Origin: Hevea brasiliensis
Taxonomy: Eukaryota > Streptophyta > Magnoliopsida > Malpighiales > Euphorbiaceae
NCBI RefSeq assembly: GCF_030052815.1
Contig: NC_079497.1
Span: forward strand, 18,366,258 to 18,430,257
DNA length: 64,000 bases
Reading direction: 5' to 3'
The translations under genes were made by a program, and so were the position numbers. Of this stretch, positions 43,861 to 54,387 are shown one piece after another. The notes under the pieces are model-generated. The model made no database searches, was not told the DNA's origin, and was given only the letters and a program-made list of their open reading frames with translations. Each line of letters opens with the position of its first letter. Positions within the stretch are counted from its first letter, which is position 1.

Positions 43861-45300
43861 TATTAATTTTTATTTATTTAATAAATAATATATTTTATTT
43901 AAGCCCCTGTGCTTTGTTTCCTACAGAAAAAAAAAATCCTCTCCCTATTTTTCTTTTTTTTTTAATTTTTGAAAAGAAAAAAAAATACAAAACATCATAT
44001 GAAGGTGACAAATTCACAAGTCGCAATGGCATGATGCGTTCCAAGTTGCTTGTGTCTTCCCAGCTAAGTTTAGCCATCCCTGGTGGGACCTGAATTGGTT
44101 AAGATGGGCCCTTGGTTGTTGAAACTATATTCAACATGGTCATCATTAGTCCAAGTAAACAATTACAACGTTAAAATAATAATTATAAATTAAATTAAGA
44201 CTTTATTGCCATTAAAATAGTCTTCCTCCAGTCAAAATCGACGGCTAATTTGCAAGACCAAAAAGCTTACAAATAACACCATGTTTGGTTGGATAAATTC
44301 ACTTGGAAATTTCAACTTTTCCTAAAATTAATAAATTTAATTTTTTCAATTATCATTTCAACTCTATTTCTTAAAAAATAAAAAAAGCGACATCCTTCGA
44401 TTCAAAAAAAAGTAACTTATTTGCCATGGGAGCACGTTACTTAATGAGAATTTCATTTTTCAGAAAGTTAAAAATTTTAACGAAATAAGATTTAAGTATA
44501 GTTTGTATTTTTTTTTAAATAATAATTGACAGCTAATTTAATTTTTACAATATGAAAAATTATATTAATTTTTTTCACCTGTTTATCAATATAAATATAT
44601 AATTTTACATATTTTATATATTAATTTTATCATTTGTAATTCACTGAGTTTTATGTAAAACTTTTTTAATATCTCACGGCATGACAAGAGATTAAATTTT
44701 TATATATATTTAATTGATTAAACTCTAATAAAATAGATTTAAATAATATATAATTAATTTTAAATAATATATAATTGAATTCGTGTTTAAATAATTTTAT
44801 TCATAATGAATTTTATTTTTATATATTAAGTATTTATTATTTGAATTATTTATATAAATATTTAATTAAATATAAAATATATATTTTTATAATAATATTT
44901 ATAAATTTTATATTTTTATTTTAAATAAAATAAAATTTTAATATTTTATAAAATTATTAAATTTTTTAAAAATATAAATTATTAATTAAAATATATAAAA
45001 TTAAATAGATTTAGACATTTTTTAGATAATAATAATAATAAATTTAAGATAAATTTTGATGGTTGTTAATAAATTTTAATTAAATTTAAGATGATTTAAA
45101 TTTTAAAAAGTAATTTTAATGATTATACTACCCAAAACTATCTCTAAGAAGAAAAAGTCAAGAATTTTATATGATAAGTTGTTCAGTTGTATATATCTAA
45201 CTGAAAAGGCACTTCGCCATCCTGTCTTAAATTAAAAGAAATTGACAATTTACCACTACACTGTTGACACTTTCCAGCTAATTAATCACAATCATAAAAG
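43861..45300. other. AT-rich intergenic DNA, no gene seen
   Basis: No recognisable coding region. The part 44750-45120 aligns with the interior of the possible MITE at 30165-30662, so it is a diverged relative. A minus-strand frame at 43895-44077 has no domain. Confidence 0.5.
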
Positions 45301-45309
45301 TTGTTAGGT

Positions 45310-46045
45310 AATAGGGAAAATTATTAATTAATTTTTATATTTTAATAAAATTAATTAATATATTTATATTTTATTTTTATAAATTTTTTTATTAATAGAT
45401 AAATTTTAATATTAATTAAATTATTTTTTAATTTATTTATTTTAATAATATTAATTAATTTTTATATTTTAAAAAATATATTAATTATTTTTTATTATTT
45501 AATTTTATTAACTTTTTAACCTCTTTAATCATTTTTTTATATCAAAATTATCTTGACTCTCCTCTTTTTATTTTTTTTTTATTTTCTTTTCATTTTTTTT
45601 TCTCCCAACACTCACACTCTCTTTTTTCATTATCTCTTTATTTTTCATTTTTGATAAAAAATGATATCAGTTTCCTCAGATCTTTTTCATGCAATTAAGA
45701 TAATATTCTAAAAAAATTATTTCTCAACAAATAAAATATAAAAATCATATAAAAATTCAAATGAAAATATTTAAATAATTTTTTAAAAAATATAAATTTA
45801 AATTTAATATTTACACAATAAAATTATCATTTTTATGTATGAATATGTTATTTAAAATATTATATTTTTTAAAATATATGTATTAATTAATTAATATTAA
45901 AAAAATTAAATAATAAATTTTTTTAAATATAAAAATTAATTAATTAATTTTATTAAAATAAAGAAATTAAATAATAATTTTATTTATATTAAAATTTATT
46001 AATTAATAAAAAAATTAATAAAAGAATTAAATAGCCCAACGAAAG
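45310..46045. mobile_element. Candidate foldback element with about 200-bp opposed arms
   Basis: The left arm 45310-45540 and right arm 45870-46045 are inverted relative to each other. For example, TTTTTTTATTAATAGATAAATTTTAATATT in the left arm matches the inverse of AATATAAAATTTATTAATTAATAAAAAAAT in the right arm, in pieces. They belong to the same AT-rich family as 41025-41230. The middle (45541-45869) is pyrimidine-rich on its left side. No target duplication is identified. The minus-strand open frame at 45999-46301 is AT-driven. Confidence 0.4.
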
Positions 46046-46602
46046 ACAAAATACATATTAAATAATTAGTTTTGGGGTTGGCTGTGTTAGATAAAACGAG
46101 GAAGAGGAGATTCAAAAGGATATAGAATTTATAGGAAAAAAAAAGTACATGGAATTTGCTTTTGTGAGTCTTACAATACATACACCAAAAGAATAATTTC
46201 AGCCAAATGCTGGGTAATGAGTAAAAATTTCTCAAATTTGGTATTGGAATCAATGATGAGGAAGAAAGAAAAATTAGTTGATGTACTAATATTTTTGTCA
46301 TTTCAATTAATGATGGAGATCTACATAAGTCTTTGAGGTATCAAATATCTACCTACCTCATCCTCCATTTTCTTCAACTTGGAGTCATTTATGGGAAAAT
46401 CCTTCTGAATTCTTCTAATTTAATTGACAATTCACAATCAGTGGATTGCTAGAATATATGCAAGCAAAGAATTATGCAATTCTTATCAAGATTGATTTTC
46501 TTTCTTTAGTAAGCAAAAACAAACAGGAATTGAACAAGAACAAGCAAAATTAAATACCCATTTAAGAAAGCTATAGCTAAAGTAAGAAGCTAGATCTTGT
46601 AC
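46046..46602. other. 3' flank of the RING-H2 gene
   Basis: No further gene is seen. This holds the downstream untranslated region of the minus-strand gene at its right edge; no single polyadenylation signal stands out. Confidence 0.4.
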
Positions 46603-47151
46603 TCAAACCAAAGAGGTAGCATCCGGCAAACCACGGTGGAGATCATCGGCTCGAGAGGAGGAGGAGGAGACCGCCGTCGACGTCCCATTATTAGGACGTT
46701 TAACAGGAACAGAAGCTCGACAAACAGGACAACTAGAATGAGAATTCAACCACATATTGATACAAGAAGCATGGAAGCTATGCTTGCACACACTCAATTG
46801 CTTCACTTCTTCCCCATCAGCGAAAACAGACAAGCAAACTGGACACTCGCTTCCAATATCCTTCACATGGGTATCCTTCTGATACTTGACATCCGAAACC
46901 GCTTCTTTATTCTCAGCTGGGTTCTCATCGATGCCGGGAAATTCCCCAGAATCGGTCCAGCGCCGCCTCCTGAAAGGACTAGGGGGGCACTTGATAGAGA
47001 AAAAGAAGGTGTAGATCAAGGCAGGGATGGTGATAACAGCGAGGAGACCAAGAATGAACTCGAGAGGAGACAAATCTACGCTTCTGGGCGGTGCAGGGAA
47101 GGGTGGGGGTTCAGGCGAAATGAAAATTATAGAACTAGGTGGGTGCTCCAT
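46603..47151 (-). CDS. RING-H2 finger protein, ATL-type E3 ubiquitin ligase
   Basis: An intact single-exon frame of 182 residues, the only convincing host gene in the window. A short acidic/proline-rich N terminus is followed by one hydrophobic segment (residues about 29-53, [20 protein letters not shown]), a basic stop-transfer RRRR at 61-64, a linker and a RING-H2 domain. The zinc ligands are C103, C106, C122, H124, H127, C130, C141 and C144; W134 is the conserved E2-contact tryptophan. Membrane-anchored ATL proteins transfer ubiquitin from an E2 to membrane-linked targets, often in defence or hormone responses. The linker before the RING shows no clear GLD motif, so it resembles the ATL branch lacking it. 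The ATG at 47149-47151 is the first in frame, with G at +4; stop TGA at 46603-46605. ATL genes are usually intronless, as here. The substrate cannot be inferred. The overlapping plus-strand frame (46597-47172) is its shadow. Confidence 0.93.
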   Translation of the reverse strand: MEHPPSSIIFISPEPPPFPAPPRSVDLSPLEFILGLLAVITIPALIYTFFFSIKCPPSPFRRRRWTDSGEFPGIDENPAENKEAVSDVKYQKDTHVKDIGSECPVCLSVFADGEEVKQLSVCKHSFHASCINMWLNSHSSCPVCRASVPVKRPNNGTSTAVSSSSSRADDLHRGLPDATSLV

Positions 47152-47366
47152 GAAAGCGAAGGAAAAGTATAGTTCTTTCTGTTTTCTTGTTTCTGGATTG
47201 TTTTTTTCCGTGTTGGAAGCTCAGTGGGAGAGATTCTGGGCTGGTGGCGATTGGTGTGGTAGGAGCAATAATTGTAGGGAAAATGCAGTGGATAGAAAAC
47301 AAAAATGGCTTAGGCATAGCATCAAGATGCTACGTGTGTTAGTAGCTCCAAAATGGCGTTCGGAAG
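47152..47366 (-). promoter_or_regulatory. Upstream region of the RING-H2 gene
   Basis: About 215 bases lie between the start codon and an (AAT)n repeat, with more balanced composition than the surrounding DNA, as expected for a 5' untranslated region and proximal promoter. No convincing TATA box is seen on the minus strand. The assignment rests on position only. Confidence 0.35.
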
Positions 47367-47372
47367 AAGATA

Positions 47373-47411
<39 letters not shown>
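47373..47411. repeat. (AAT)n microsatellite upstream of the RING-H2 gene
   Basis: About 13 AAT units within roughly 250 bases of the start codon, on the promoter side. Confidence 0.95.
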
Positions 47412-48167
47412 TAATGGGCGTGGTCTCAGCCTCTCATGTCGGTTAGAACTTATTCGGTGTGTGTGTGTTTTTTTTTTTTTCTTCACATTTGAGTTCATGT
47501 ATTTTTTTTAAGTTAATTTTTTATAATTAATTTTAATTAAATTCAAATTCACACTTAACGGTTCTAGAGAATATTTCATTAGTGTATAATAATTTATTTG
47601 ACTCTTAACTTTTTTCTATTACATTAAAAATCTAAATTTTTATTATTTTTCACGTTGAGTAATATTGGATTTGATTAATTATTTTTTTAAGTTTTAATTT
47701 AGAATATATTTTTAATTTATAAGTTAATTTAAAAATAAATAATTAATTATTTAATAAACTTACTTAAAATTAATTATAAATAATTTAAGTATTTAATTAA
47801 AAAGTATTTAAAAGTAAATTAATTTATCAAAATGACTAAAAAATATATCAATTAAGTATTTTGGATGTTAAAATTGGACAACATTGATATTTTTAAAATA
47901 TTAGAATAATATTTTTTTATTTAGTTTAATTTTAAAATAAGTACATAAGTCATATGTGTATTTTATTTGTAGCTTTTAATTTATTTTAAATAATTTTTTT
48001 TAAACCAAAAGCTTTTTTTTGATTTTAAATCAAATCAAATACTAAAAGCATATTTAATTTAACTATTTACTTTTAACTTTTTATTTAATTTTTTTTTACT
48101 TATAAATCAATTTAAAAATAAATAATTAATTATTTGATAAGATTACTTAAATGTTAATTTTAAATAG
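47412..48167. other. AT-rich intergenic DNA with a short internal duplication
   Basis: No gene is seen. A phrase of about 90 bases around 47700-47790 (TTTAAAAATAAATAATTAAT with TACTTAAAATTAATT) recurs diverged at 48095-48175. Confidence 0.5.
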
Positions 48168-48676
48168 TTTAAGAGGGTAAATGTCATACGCGATTACTTA
48201 ATTTTATAAATATATTTATAAAAACAATTAAACCTTAATTTAATTTCATAAAACTTATTGAACCTTAATTTGATTTCATAAAAATCACTATAACCAAAAA
48301 TTAAAGGTTTTCATATTAGCCTATTAATCTGTCAATTATTTTACAAATAAAATTATCTTATTTTATTAATTTCTTTAAAAAAAAAAAAAAAAGAAAATAT
48401 GATGCATAAAACATATTCAACTACCTTCCTTGTTGTCAAACCCCTCCCTTTTCTCCATTTTCTCATTCATCAATAATAAGTAATTTTATTTGTAAAATAG
48501 TTGATAGGTCAGTAAATTAATTTGAAAAATTTTTAATTTTCAGTTACAATAACTTTTATGAATTTAACTTGAAATTCAATAAGTTTTATGAAAAAAAATT
48601 AAAATTTAGTAACTTTTATAAAAAAAAAAACTCATAAAATTGAGAGACAACATTGATAATTATCCTAATTTAAGAG
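48168..48676. mobile_element. Foldback/MITE element with about 190-bp inverted arms and 8-bp flanking repeats
   Basis: The element spans 48176-48668 and is flanked by TTTAAGAG at 48168-48175 and 48669-48676. The left arm (48176-48363) and the inverse of the right arm (48476-48668) match over their length; ATTTTACAAATAAAATTA at 48340 pairs with TAATTTTATTTGTAAAAT at 48481, and TTCATAAAACTTATTGAA with TTCAATAAGTTTTATGAA. The loop of about 110 bases includes a poly(A) run. There is no coding capacity. Long arms suggest a Mutator-like or foldback MITE; an 8-bp duplication would also suit hAT. Confidence 0.75.
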
Positions 48677-49951
48677 AATGTTTACTTTAGCTTATAAGTT
48701 AATCAAAATTGCTTATAAGTAAAAAATTATAAGTAGATTACTATTTGATTTGGTTTATAAGTTAAAAAAAAAAAATCTCTACTTAACATGTAAATAAAAT
48801 TGAGCCCATCATCACTTGATTAACAAAATATTTAAATAAATTTTCTTTCATTTATTGATTAAAAAAGGAGTGACTAGTGACTAGACTACTTAGCAAGTTA
48901 TTTGGATAGTAACAATGCCTTCTTCAACTCCTTATTTGCATCCCCCTCCATTGATTTCTTCTCATTGCTTCTTTCAATTTTACTACCATTCACATTTTTC
49001 ATTTCATTCTATTCAGTTTCTCTGTATTTGCCATAAATGAAACTCGACAAATTCAATTTACCTGCAATAATTTCTTGCCAGAGATCTTCCACATTATTAC
49101 TTCAATAGCCCACTTTTCACCATCAAACAAGCCTCTGCCATACCAACATTTGTTAATTTTGAGCTCAACTTTGTTGCAGCAAAGGCCGTCCCTTTTGATT
49201 TTGAATCATCAACATTAATGTGCTTCGGCTGCTTTGGGTTAGGGGAAAAGCAGTGGTGAGATGGCTGAGAAGTTGTATAGACCGTGAGGGAAATGAGCGC
49301 TTTGGTGAGTCTAGGAATGAGAGGAAAGAATGGCGTAGGTGGAATTGGGGACACACCCCACTTGTCTTCACACAACAAAATTCTTGAATTAACCTCAATC
49401 ATTAACAAGATTGTGGACCTTCCATTGATAAATGGGCCTCCTTCTTTTTGGCTAATCAATCTTCCTACACTTTGATCAAGATTTGCTAGTTCGTCTCTTG
49501 GTTTTGATAATTACATTTGTTAGTTTCTAACTTTTTATTTTGTCTACTAACTAGTCCCTCCATCCTTTCCTCACCTCAAATTTATATATATCAAGAAGTT
49601 GAGCTTCTTCAATGAAAAGAGAAGCAACTCGAGCATGAAGCCAAGCATTTTATCTCTCACTGCTTCCTTCCTTTGATGAAAAATTAAAGCCATAATTTTC
49701 CTTTCTTTCCTTTCTTTGATAACTATCATTGTGTCTGATGGAGGTACCACCAATGCTGCTGCAAAAGAAGCTGTGATAGTGGTGAAAATAAACCTATACG
49801 AAAATGAGTTGGTAGAGAAGGTGAAGAGGGTCCAAGCATGGGTGAGGGACAACTTTACATGCTAAATCAACTAATGAGAGCTTTGACTAAATTGTTAATG
49901 GAGTAACACACAAGAGCTTGCATGTTCGATCAAAGTTATCTAAGGTTTACT
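48677..49951. other. Intergenic DNA with two unassigned open stretches
   Basis: Two stretches stand out from the AT-rich background but are not recognised. A 120-codon minus frame lies at 49097-49459, and a plus frame around 49718-49864 reads TIIVSDGGTTNAAAKEAV and ends WVRDNFTC then a stop. Neither has a known domain, and the second has no good start. They could be fragments of a lost gene. The last five bases (TTACT) before 49952 would be one half of the next element's target duplication. Confidence 0.35.
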
Positions 49952-52900
49952 TGTAACACCCATATATTAAGCAGTCTATAATATTCTATTGTTTTGTTGA
50001 CTAGTGTCTGTCCAGACAGTCAGGATGTTTAGAACCATATTTATGTCATTCATAAAAGTCCTAAGTAAAAATTAATAGAAATTATATGAAAGAGAAATAT
50101 AAATAAGAAAAACAAAGCATAAAAAGTTAAATGAGCTAAGGCCACAGTGATGGGTGACCGTATCAAGAAATTATTGTGAGATTAGTTGCTGCCTAAATTT
50201 CGTGTGAGACATTGTGACACCCAAAGCCTAAGAAGTTAGTAGAAATGTGAAAACCATAGAAAAGAATAGAGAACCAGTTAAAATAATTGAACCAGAGTTT
50301 TAGAAGCAATTTAATGCTATTGGAAAGACGAATCAGACTAGTAAGGGGCAATTTGGTCAATTCACCCTTAGAGGTGACTCATGGCCTCAATATCCATTAA
50401 AATGTAGGAAATTAAATTTATGAAAAATAATTAAAAATATAAAGAGGTGCAGCAAAGGAAAAGAAAAGAAAAGAAATTAAAAAACATAAATTGTGACATT
50501 ATCAAATGAGGTAAGCATGACACAATTAATCATTTTAATTTCTAATTATTTAAGTATGGGGATAATTACACATAAAATAAAAACAAAAATTATAATAAAA
50601 GAAATTGTCTCTTCTTCCACCTTTGTAGCCGTCCCACCTCTCTCTCATCTCTCTCTTCCTTGTTCCTTCTTCCACCATTAAAGCTCATTTTGAGCTTGAA
50701 CAACCACCTATTTTAGCCATAAATTTCCTAGTTTCCCTTAATTAAAACTTGGTTGTGAGTCTTGGAAAGAAGATTGGGAGAAAGAAATTGAAGAAAAGTG
50801 AAGAATTTAAGAAGCTTGAAATTCTTTAAGTGAGGTAAGTCTCTTTCCTTAAGTTAAATTGATTATAATTAGGAAAAATAATATGAGTAAGTAGAAATTC
50901 ACTTAGAAAGGGAAAAATTTATGCATGTTGGGAAGACCACAAATTTCAGCTATCATGGAGAGGAATTAGGTTTGATGAAATTGAATGAAATTAAAGATGT
51001 AATTAAGCTTAAGCAAGTATGTGAGAATGATTAATATGGTTGAATTGACATAAATTAATTAAATTCAAAATTAGGGTTCTTGACAATTGAAAATTTTGGG
51101 GAAAATTTTGGGGATTTAGTGAATTGAAGCAAATTGACCCAATTGATGCTTAAATTGGTCAATTGGTGTAGTTAGGAGTATGATTGAATGATTGAAATTG
51201 GAATTGAGATGTGAATGGTAGTGTCCAATTGTGGACAGCCTGACCATGGTCCACTTAAATGGTCATAACTGAAATTCTGTTGTCCTAGTTGGTGTGAGGC
51301 CAATTAGAGATGAAAATTAAGACCCAAAGTTACAATTTTCATGTGGAAACCTTGCCCTAAAATTGACTACAAGTTGGTATAAAATTTGGTTAAATTCAGA
51401 TTAGGTACCCTGCCACTGGGCAAAATTGATCATATGAACAGTATTTGTTCAATTGGTCATAACTTGGTGTAGAGAGGTCCAAATAACCTGATTTTTATAT
51501 CATTGGAAAGCTTAGACTTAGTAGAACAACTTTCATGAAGAATACAATCCCAAATTCTGACCATAACTGAATCAAAATGCCAACTAAATTTGGATCATTA
51601 AATCTGCCAGAACCAAAAAAATTTGCCCAGAATTCTGGAATTGACCAATCTGGCCAGTTATGGTTAAATGGCTATAACTTGAGCTACAAAACTCCAAAGT
51701 TAGCCAAATATTCTATAAAAGAGAATTAAAGAGAATTAAAGCTAAGACATAAAGGAACAACTTTGATGAAGAAAAGTTAGCCAAATATCCATTGTAGAAG
51801 GTCCAATGGAACAGTAGAACTAAGAGACCCAAAACTGAAATTTTGAAATTTCACTTAAGGAGTTTGGAATTCCAATTGGCAATCAATGCCAACATAATTG
51901 TAATCCAAAATGTGGTATGTGGGAGTAATTAGAACTAATAAACTTCTTAACTATGAAAAAAGTCAACATTTTAGCCAATTGGTCAAATGAATAGTAACTA
52001 CAAATACACCTAATGCAAAAGATTCAAATGTATAAATCGTATTGGGTAGATTAAGGCTATAAAAATTTTAATTGTTGGATTACTTATTAAAAGTGATGTA
52101 AATGAGTACTAAAACACTTTAAATTGTGTATTTTAGTAGAATGAGACACTGGGAAGGACAAAGAAAAAGTGAGTCAAGGCCAAGAGGCAACTCATTTGAG
52201 GTTTGTGCATAACAATTAACTTCTATTTGATTTTTTATTTGAATTTTTAATTGAATGATTTATGAAATTTATTTATGACTTCACGGATATCGAATAATTT
52301 GGTTGACAAAGAATTTTATGCTGTTAGCCCAAATTTTGGGAAATTAAATTGTATGTGAATTGATGGATATTTTGATGTTTGAATAATTATTGAAATGGTT
52401 TGAAACCACAGTTTTCATGACTATAAGTTTAAATTTCTCACTAACTTGCCTAGTGTAATGAATTGGTTTTATGTTCCCTCTCTGGCTGAAGTGTTGAGTG
52501 TGTGCCAGTTGAGGACGAATTGAATGAGTACTCATATAATTGTGCTAGCTAGCTTTGGTATTCCTCATTAGCCTTTGGCTAGTGGGATGAATTGGATATT
52601 AGAGTCATGATTAAGCTGTGTGACTTTTTAAATTTTATCTTGTGATGATGGAATGAAATTTGGTTTATTTAAGAAATTTTCTGGCTTTAGAGATAAAGCA
52701 TGATTTTATATGTGTTAAGATTTGAATTGATTTACTTTGGAAAAATTTTGATTAATTGTTATTTAAATTATTATTCCTTTAAGTTGTGAACCACTGAGTC
52801 TTTGGCTTAGCGATGGCTTTTTATTGCTGTCGCAGGTAGAGAGGTAGATAAGGCAGCAGAATAGGCTGCTTGGGACTGAAGTGACCAGCATTTTGGATTT

Positions 52901-53469
52901 TTACCGTGTATGTAGATTATACCCCTGTAAATTTTTATTGTAATGTATATGTAACTGTGTATGTATGTAAATTTGGCTTAAGCAGTTGTATAATAAATTT
53001 TGGAATTTATGTTTGATCTGTGTAAATCTTTGTAATGTAAAACTGTTATTTTTATTTAATGAAATATTTAAGTTTCTTTTTATATTTGTCAAATAATGAA
53101 TTGCCGAGATTGAGATTATTGAAAATTGAGTTGTATTGATAATATTGGAGTTTGGGATTGAGATATATATGTTGAGAGTGTTTTCATAGGTTTTTAAAGA
53201 ACTGTTTTTCTAAATTATAGATGGCACTCTGCCGAATTTTCTGTAAAAATTGAGGAAATTTTAAATTAATTAAAATTTTAATTATGATTTAACTTCAATT
53301 AAAAGGTTTTTAATACTTGTTCAAAATTACCCACCACTTTAAAAAGGAATGGAAATTGATTTAAAATCCTTTGTAGTGTATTTAATGAGTTATCGGTAGG
53401 CGAAGTTCTGTAATTCATTAGGTATACTACGGGATCATGTTATGCCTTACAGACGGGTAAGGTGTGATA
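49952..53469 (+). mobile_element. 5' LTR (3518 bp) of the plus-strand Ty3/gypsy element
   Basis: It starts TGTAACACCC and ends GGTAAGGTGTGATA (the expected CA has become TA). It aligns with 61739-64000 from the start onward, with frequent point differences, so the insertion is not recent. Three modules starting GGYNATAACT at 51261, 51455 and 51670 each run to an ACAANTTTSATG box. The end-proximal 1.3 kb is homologous, in inverted orientation, to the solo LTRs at 35022 and 54388. Open frames inside are not conserved. Confidence 0.88.
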
Positions 53470-53477
53470 TATTTTTG

Positions 53478-53489
53478 TGGTATCAGAGC
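53478..53489 (+). other. Primer binding site, initiator Met-tRNA type
   Basis: TGGTATCAGAGC, eight bases after the LTR end, is complementary to plant initiator Met-tRNA. Confidence 0.85.
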
Positions 53490-53659
53490 ATTGTTTTTGA
53501 ATGAGTTTTGAACTGGAGATTTGAATATTTTCTTTGATAAGTACAACTGCTCAATGTCATTATTTAATACATACGATGTATTACATTATGAATATGAACT
53601 GATGGAGGAAAATCTCCTTGTGTTGTTTATTCAGGAGATAGAATACCCTCTAATTGAAT

Positions 53660-54387
53660 ATGGAGGAAGGAGATCGCTCAGTTGAGCAATTAGTCAAAGC
53701 TGAGGCATAAGGAGAAGCCCCAGCTCTCCAAAATGTTAGTGGGTCAGTTGCACCAGCTCCACCCATGCCACAGATTCCTGCTCAGTTTGCTTAGCAAATG
53801 GCTACTTTATTCCAACAAATGGCTGAGAACATACCTACTCAAGCCCCAATTAAAGCACCAGTAGTGCAACCATAGTCTCTAGCCAAACAGTATGATAAGT
53901 TGATCAAGTGTGGTGCTACTGAATTTAAGGATACAGTGGACCCGTTGGAAGCAGAGCATTGGTTAGAGAGAATGGGAAGCGTTTTTAAAAAGCTGCACTG
54001 CACAGAAGAGTTAAAGTTTGAGTACTCAATTTCAATTCTACAGGGGGATGCGTATAACTGGTGGAAAACCATCCCCCATAGTTTGGTGGAACTCCCAGTA
54101 TTGACATGGGATGACTTCCTCAAAGAGTTCAGACAGAAATATGTCCCGGATGCATATGTGGATATGCAGCTACAGGAATTCTTAAGTTTGAAATAAGCAG
54201 AACAGTGGCAGAGTATGAAAGGGAATTTTTTCGCTTGAGTCACTATGCTGGGAGTCTACTTGTTACTAGTAGAGAAACATACAAAAGGTTTGAAGTCAGC
54301 TTGAAACCCAGTTTGAGAATACAACTAGTGGGGTTCAGACATGAAAACATCTTTGAACTCATATCACAAGCATTGAAGCTAGAGAGG
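53660..54387 (+). pseudogene. Gypsy gag, N-terminal and capsid part (broken, split by solo LTR)
   Basis: The ATG at 53660 gives MEEGDRSVEQLVKAEA, then a stop, then further frame-2 sequence with stops at about 53777 and 53873. The capsid (Retrotrans_gag) domain follows: GATEFKDTVDPLEAEHWLERM, LKFEYSISILQGDAYNWWKT and LTWDDFLKEFRQKYVPDAYVDMQ. At about 54193 the frame shifts to VAEYEREFFRLSHYA and FRHENIFELISQALKLE, the end of the domain. At 54387 the solo LTR interrupts it; the coding sequence resumes in frame at 58118 (RIELEGAPDKEK). Confidence 0.88.
54383..54387. repeat. Target-site duplication, left copy (AGAGG)
   Basis: AGAGG directly precedes TGTCACACCC and recurs at 58118-58122 directly after TGTTACA. 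Confidence 0.9.

Noticed and set aside
46597..47172. Plus-strand open frame of 191 codons, longer than the gene opposite it
   Set aside because: It is the antisense of the RING-H2 gene; it has no domain and an unnatural arginine-rich composition, while the minus frame carries all zinc ligands and a membrane segment.
50200..50240. TGTGACACCC inside the 5' LTR as a second LTR start
   Set aside because: The same arrangement occurs in the 3' LTR (near 62000), so it belongs to the LTR itself; no separate element boundary or duplication is seen.
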